Below are positions 60,368 through 64,000 of a stretch of 64,000 nt of DNA, one piece after another; position 1 is the first letter of the stretch; each line of letters begins with the position of its first letter. The notes beneath the pieces are model-generated. The model was not told where the DNA came from and did not search any database. It saw only the letters and a program-made list of their open reading frames with translations. The DNA is taken from the NCBI GenBank assembly GCA_031417835.1, contig JANOWJ010000070.1:1-64000 (forward strand). Direction: 5' to 3'. The translations under genes and the position numbers were made by a program. The stretch comes from JADJLQ01 sp031417835 (GTDB lineage Bacteria > Bacteroidota > Bacteroidia > Chitinophagales > Saprospiraceae).

Positions 60368-61819
60368 TTATGCGATAATTCCTTTGACGATCTCACCGGC
60401 GACATCGGTAAGTCGGTATCGACGACCCAGATGTTTGTATACTAACTGATCGTGGCGCAGTCCCATCTGGTGTAAGACGGTAGCATGAAAATCATTGATA
60501 TGCACTGGATCTTTGGCAATGTTGTAGCCAAATTCGTCAGACTCGCCATAAGAAGTGCCGGGTTTGATACCCCCACCAGCCATAAATATGCTGTAGCATC
60601 TTGGATGATGATCCCTACCGTAATTTTTTGGATCGAGCTTGCCTTGGCAATAATTGGTTCTACCGAATTCTCCACCCCAGATCACTAATGTCTCGTCCAA
60701 TAGTCCACGCTGCTTGAGATCGGAGATCAATGCAGCGGAAGATCGATCGGTATCCTGAGCCTGGCCCCTCATCTCGTTGATCAGATTGCCATGAGAGTCC
60801 CAGCCTTGGTGATAGAGTTGCACAAATCGAACCCCGGACTCGGATAGTTTGCGCGCCAATAAACAATTGGCAGCGTAAGTGCCAGGTACTAAACAATCGG
60901 GTCCATACATCTTGACCGTAAGATCTGATTCATTGGATAAGTCAGTGAGCTCGGGCACAGCGGTCTGCATCCGATAAGCCATCTCGTATTGTTCGATTTT
61001 GGTTTTAATCTCTGGGTCACCAAACTCTTGCAAAGAGATATTATTAAGTTTAGCGAGTTCATCCAGCATCCTGCGACGATCCACCTTGTCGGTACCATTG
61101 GGATTGTTGAGATAGAGCACCCGCTCATCACTGTTTGAAAACTGCACCCCTTGATGGATACTGTCTAAAAACCCATTGGTCCATAGTTTGGAGTATACCC
61201 CCTGACCATTGCCCTTACCTCTGGATAATAATACACAAAACGCCGGTAGGTTTTTGTTTTCACTGCCGAGTCCATAACTAAGCCAGGAGCCCATACTGGG
61301 TCTATTGCCTTGTTGAGCGCCGGTCTGGATGAACGTAAGTGCCGGGTCATGATTGATAGCCTCTGTCTGCATGGTTTTGATCACACAGATATCATCCGCC
61401 AGTTTGGCTATATTGGGTATGATCTCACTAAACCAGGTACCTGCCTGGCCATGTTGTTTAAATGCAAACTGAGAACCAATCAAAGGAAATTTATCCTGAC
61501 TGGCAGTCATGCCAGTGAGTCGCTGGCCATTGCGGATGGATTCAGGAAGGTCCTGACCTTGCATCTCGAGGAGTTTGGGTTTGTGATCAAACAATTCAAG
61601 TTGAGATGGGGCTCCATTTTGGAATAAATAAATGATGCGTTTAGCTTTTGGTGCAAAATGTGGTAATCCGATGGGTAAAGAAGGCTCACCCCCCGCACCA
61701 TTAAAAATATCTTTGACTAATAGTGATCCCAAAGCCATTCCGCCGAGTGCTAGTCCAGCTTTTCCCAAAAAATGTTTTCGGGTGATATTCATTCTATGAT
61801 CAAAAAATTCGTTGGCCAT
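60368..61819 (-). CDS. DUF1501 protein (sulfatase-like fold), exported
   Basis: This 483-residue protein has an N-terminal RMNITRKHFLGKAGLALGG, a twin-arginine-like but imperfect signal. The body has DUF1501 motifs: IYLFQNGAPSQLELFDHKP near 62, QTEAINHDPALTFIQTG near 150, LVIWGGEFGRTNYCQGK and HHPRCYSIFMAGGGIKPGTSYGESD near 395-425. DUF1501 resembles alkaline-phosphatase/sulfatase folds and usually pairs with DUF1549/DUF1553 genes. Function unknown, proposed in complex glycan breakdown. It is separated by 10 bases from the upstream gene and 7 from the downstream. Confidence 0.85.
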   Translation of the reverse strand: MANEFFDHRMNITRKHFLGKAGLALGGMALGSLLVKDIFNGAGGEPSLPIGLPHFAPKAKRIIYLFQNGAPSQLELFDHKPKLLEMQGQDLPESIRNGQRLTGMTASQDKFPLIGSQFAFKQHGQAGTWFSEIIPNIAKLADDICVIKTMQTEAINHDPALTFIQTGAQQGNRPSMGSWLSYGLGSENKNLPAFCVLLSRGKGNGQGVYSKLWTNGFLDSIHQGVQFSNSDERVLYLNNPNGTDKVDRRRMLDELAKLNNISLQEFGDPEIKTKIEQYEMAYRMQTAVPELTDLSNESDLTVKMYGPDCLVPGTYAANCLLARKLSESGVRFVQLYHQGWDSHGNLINEMRGQAQDTDRSSAALISDLKQRGLLDETLVIWGGEFGRTNYCQGKLDPKNYGRDHHPRCYSIFMAGGGIKPGTSYGESDEFGYNIAKDPVHINDFHATVLHQMGLRHDQLVYKHLGRRYRLTDVAGEIVKGIIA

Positions 61820-61829
61820 GTGATTGCTT

Positions 61830-64000
61830 TTAAGTTTTGGTGATAGCTTCTTCCAGATTATAGATGGTATGGATCACTTGCATCAGTGCTGCTGCATTTA
61901 TCTTATCTACATTGGCCTGGTGCTTGGATTCGCCAATATTCAATAATTGATCTGCCTTGGATGGCGAAAGCTCCAATTCTTTTTTCTGTAATTGAAAATA
62001 AGGTAATAAAATTTCTTGTTCTTTTGCTTCTGGTTTTCTACATACGATGAGTCGGAAAGCCTGATTTATTTTTTCTTCTATAGTTGTATTTTCGAGGCTT
62101 AGTTTTTCTGCCAGGACTCGAGAGGCCTCCAACATTTGAGGATCATTTAACAATACCAGGGCTTGTAATGGTGTATTGGTAATCACGCGCCGCACCTCAC
62201 ACTGATCCCGATTGGACGCGTCAAATGTAAGCATAGAGGGAGGTGGTACGGTGCGCTTGATGAATGTATACATTCCTCGCCGATAGAGTTTTTCATCATG
62301 ATCTTGGATATAGGTTGCAAGCTGACCACGACCTGAAGTAGAAGATTCCCAGATGCCTTTGGGTTGGTATGGTTTTACACTTGGTCCGCCGATCTCATCA
62401 TTTAATAATCCGCTGCTGGCCATAGCATGATCTTTGATCAGCTCGGCTGGCATACGAGTGCGAGCAGATCTGCTTAGATAGACATTTTCTGGATCGACCG
62501 CATACTTTTTATCCTGGATCATGGAGGATTGGCGGTATGTAGACGACATGACGATCAGTTTGACCAGTCGTTTGATATCCCAACCATGATTCATAAAGTC
62601 CAATGCCAACCAATCTAACAGTTCGGGATGAGTAGGCATTTCACCTTGCATACCAAAGTCCCCTGCAGTTTTTACCAAGCCTCGGGTGAAAAATTCTTGC
62701 CAGATGCGATTTACATAAACCCGGGCGGTGAGGGGATGTTTTTTATCAAACAACCATTGAGCTAGTCCCCACCGATTGCGTTGCAATAAAGTGGTGTCAA
62801 AAGGAAAAATTTTGGGAGGAGTGTTGGTAGTGACCACCGGACCCAGTTGATCATAGACCCCACGCCTCAATATATGTGTAGGTCGAGTCACAGAGCTGTC
62901 TTTCATGACCATGACGATCACCGGTGTGGTATCTTTTTTATTGATAAAACTCATTAAGCTATTGACCTCAGCCGTGGATATCTGCATGTTGGGCGGATCG
63001 CCTAGCGATGCCAGTGAGATATCGCCCACAAGTCCTTTTTCATTGAGCTGATTAAAAAAAGCAAAGGTGCTGTAATAGGCTTGTTGAGAGATAGGATCGT
63101 ATTTGTGATCGTGACATTTGGCACATTCCATGGTCATCGCCAAAAAGGTTTTACCAAAGGTATTGGTACGATCAGAGACATATTCCAGACGATACTCCTC
63201 ATCGATGACTCCACCTTCTTGGGTGATTTTATGATTTCGGTTAAACCCTGTAGCCAGGAGCATTTCCTTTGTGGGATTAGGCATGAGGTCTCCGGCTAAC
63301 TGCCACGTTACAAATTTTTCATACGAGTAGTTTTGATTAAAAGCATGGATGACCCAATCGCGCCAGGGCCACATTGTGCGTAAGCCATCATCCTGATATC
63401 CGTGGCTATCCGCATATCGGGCTGCATCCAGCCAGTGCAACGCCATTTTTTCACCATAATGTTTATTAGACAATAATGTATCCACTAGTTTTTCATAGGC
63501 ATTGGGCGATGGGTCGTTTAAAAATCGATCTTGCAACTCTAAACTTGCCGGTAGACCGATGAGGTCGATACAGACCCGCTTCAATAGTCGTTCCTTATCT
63601 GCTTCTTCGTTAGGAGCTAATTTTTTTTCTTTCATTTTAGCCAATACAAACCGATCGATATCGCTTTTTGCCCAGGGATCATTTTTAAGTGGCACTTCCA
63701 CCGGCGTCGGCGGTATAAAAGACCAATGTTGTTTATACACGGCTCCCTGTGCGATCCATTTTTTAAGTAAGGCGATTTCAAATGTAGATAGCTTTAATTT
63801 GGAATCTGCGGGTGGCATTACCTGGGTAGAGTCGGTAGAGGTTATTCGACGGACTACTTCTGAGCGGACGACATCGCCCGGTATGATGGCAGAATGGCCA
63901 AGATTTTCTTTGAGCTCGGCATATGCGCTATCTGCTATGTCGAGGCGGAGGCCAGCCTCTCTTTTATTCGCATCAGGGCCATGGCATTTAAAACAGCGAT
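61830..64000 (-). CDS. PSCyt1-DUF1549-DUF1553 protein (partial, runs off the right edge)
   Basis: At least 723 residues are in the window. Reading from the edge, the first motif is RCFKCHGPD, a c-type haem CxxCH of the planctomycete cytochrome (PSCyt1) module. MPPADSKLKL, DUF1549 (WAKSDIDRFVLAKM, LHWLDAARYADSHGYQDD) and a DUF1553 domain (HPLTARVYVNRIWQEFFTRGLV, VITNTPLQALVLLNDPQM) follow. The true start is beyond 64000. An internal Met at 63818 would lose the haem motif and is not the start. These proteins are frequent in Planctomycetes and less so in Bacteroidota; their enzymatic role is unproven. First visible gene of the cluster. Confidence 0.88.
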   Translation of the reverse strand, partial: RCFKCHGPDANKREAGLRLDIADSAYAELKENLGHSAIIPGDVVRSEVVRRITSTDSTQVMPPADSKLKLSTFEIALLKKWIAQGAVYKQHWSFIPPTPVEVPLKNDPWAKSDIDRFVLAKMKEKKLAPNEEADKERLLKRVCIDLIGLPASLELQDRFLNDPSPNAYEKLVDTLLSNKHYGEKMALHWLDAARYADSHGYQDDGLRTMWPWRDWVIHAFNQNYSYEKFVTWQLAGDLMPNPTKEMLLATGFNRNHKITQEGGVIDEEYRLEYVSDRTNTFGKTFLAMTMECAKCHDHKYDPISQQAYYSTFAFFNQLNEKGLVGDISLASLGDPPNMQISTAEVNSLMSFINKKDTTPVIVMVMKDSSVTRPTHILRRGVYDQLGPVVTTNTPPKIFPFDTTLLQRNRWGLAQWLFDKKHPLTARVYVNRIWQEFFTRGLVKTAGDFGMQGEMPTHPELLDWLALDFMNHGWDIKRLVKLIVMSSTYRQSSMIQDKKYAVDPENVYLSRSARTRMPAELIKDHAMASSGLLNDEIGGPSVKPYQPKGIWESSTSGRGQLATYIQDHDEKLYRRGMYTFIKRTVPPPSMLTFDASNRDQCEVRRVITNTPLQALVLLNDPQMLEASRVLAEKLSLENTTIEEKINQAFRLIVCRKPEAKEQEILLPYFQLQKKELELSPSKADQLLNIGESKHQANVDKINAAALMQVIHTIYNLEEAITKT

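Overview
The window looks like a Bacteroidota chromosome segment of roughly 40% GC, most likely Saprospiraceae-like. Support comes from two proteins with C-terminal type IX secretion sorting domains, many Sec-exported lipoproteins and hydrolases, and TAnnTTTG minus-7 promoter boxes. The genus-level placement is inference. I see no rRNA, tRNA, CRISPR array or prophage.

Layout. 1-424: tail of an ECF sigma factor. 0.5-4.1 kb: minus-strand hexarate cluster (GntP-type permease, glucarate dehydratase, HpcH/HpaI aldolase). 4.4-7.1 kb: extradiol dioxygenase, outer-membrane lipoprotein, and a recombined retropepsin-like gene. 7.5-14 kb: GH36 alpha-galactosidase, T9SS cargo protein, YCII protein, Tex, small membrane protein. 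14.5-17.8 kb: ileS, an IleRS2-like enzyme whose HXGH signature is swapped to GIHH. 17.8-18.7 kb: yefM-yoeB toxin-antitoxin pair between two copies of a palindromic element. 18.9-21.0 kb: frameshifted beta-propeller lipoprotein, then a REP-associated tyrosine transposase (RAYT) gene with 57-bp palindromic repeat arrays on both sides. 21-30 kb: M1 peptidase, a two-gene PIN-domain operon, DPP IV-like S9 peptidase, giant BNR/VPS10-type protein. 30-34 kb: pirin, Crp/Fnr regulator, alpha/beta hydrolase, lipoprotein. 34-39 kb: MocR regulator divergent from an operon of PhzF, DinB, PhzF, cupin, DJ-1 and GNAT genes. 39-45 kb: DUF3500 protein, five-AT-hook protein, overlapping GH29 and GH95 fucosidase genes, intradiol dioxygenase-like protein. 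45-51 kb: M13 peptidase, bicupin, YeiH transporter, mannonate dehydratase. 51-58 kb: SGNH/T9SS protein, MsrB-MsrA fusion, frameshifted S9 peptidase, frameshifted lipoprotein, AlbA_2/ATP-binding protein. 58-64 kb: minus-strand PSCyt1/DUF1549/DUF1553, DUF1501 and membrane cytochrome genes, running off the right edge.

Together the genes suggest a surface-degrading heterotroph that exports glycosidases and peptidases and uses sugar acids (glucarate, mannonate). The most notable systems are the RAYT with its REP arrays, the toxin-antitoxin pair between mobile palindromes with an operator over its start codon, the GIHH-type IleRS, the AT-hook protein and the MocR/double-PhzF operon. At least three genes, perhaps four, carry single small frameshifts. 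These could be real decay or residual assembly error, and the sequence alone cannot decide.
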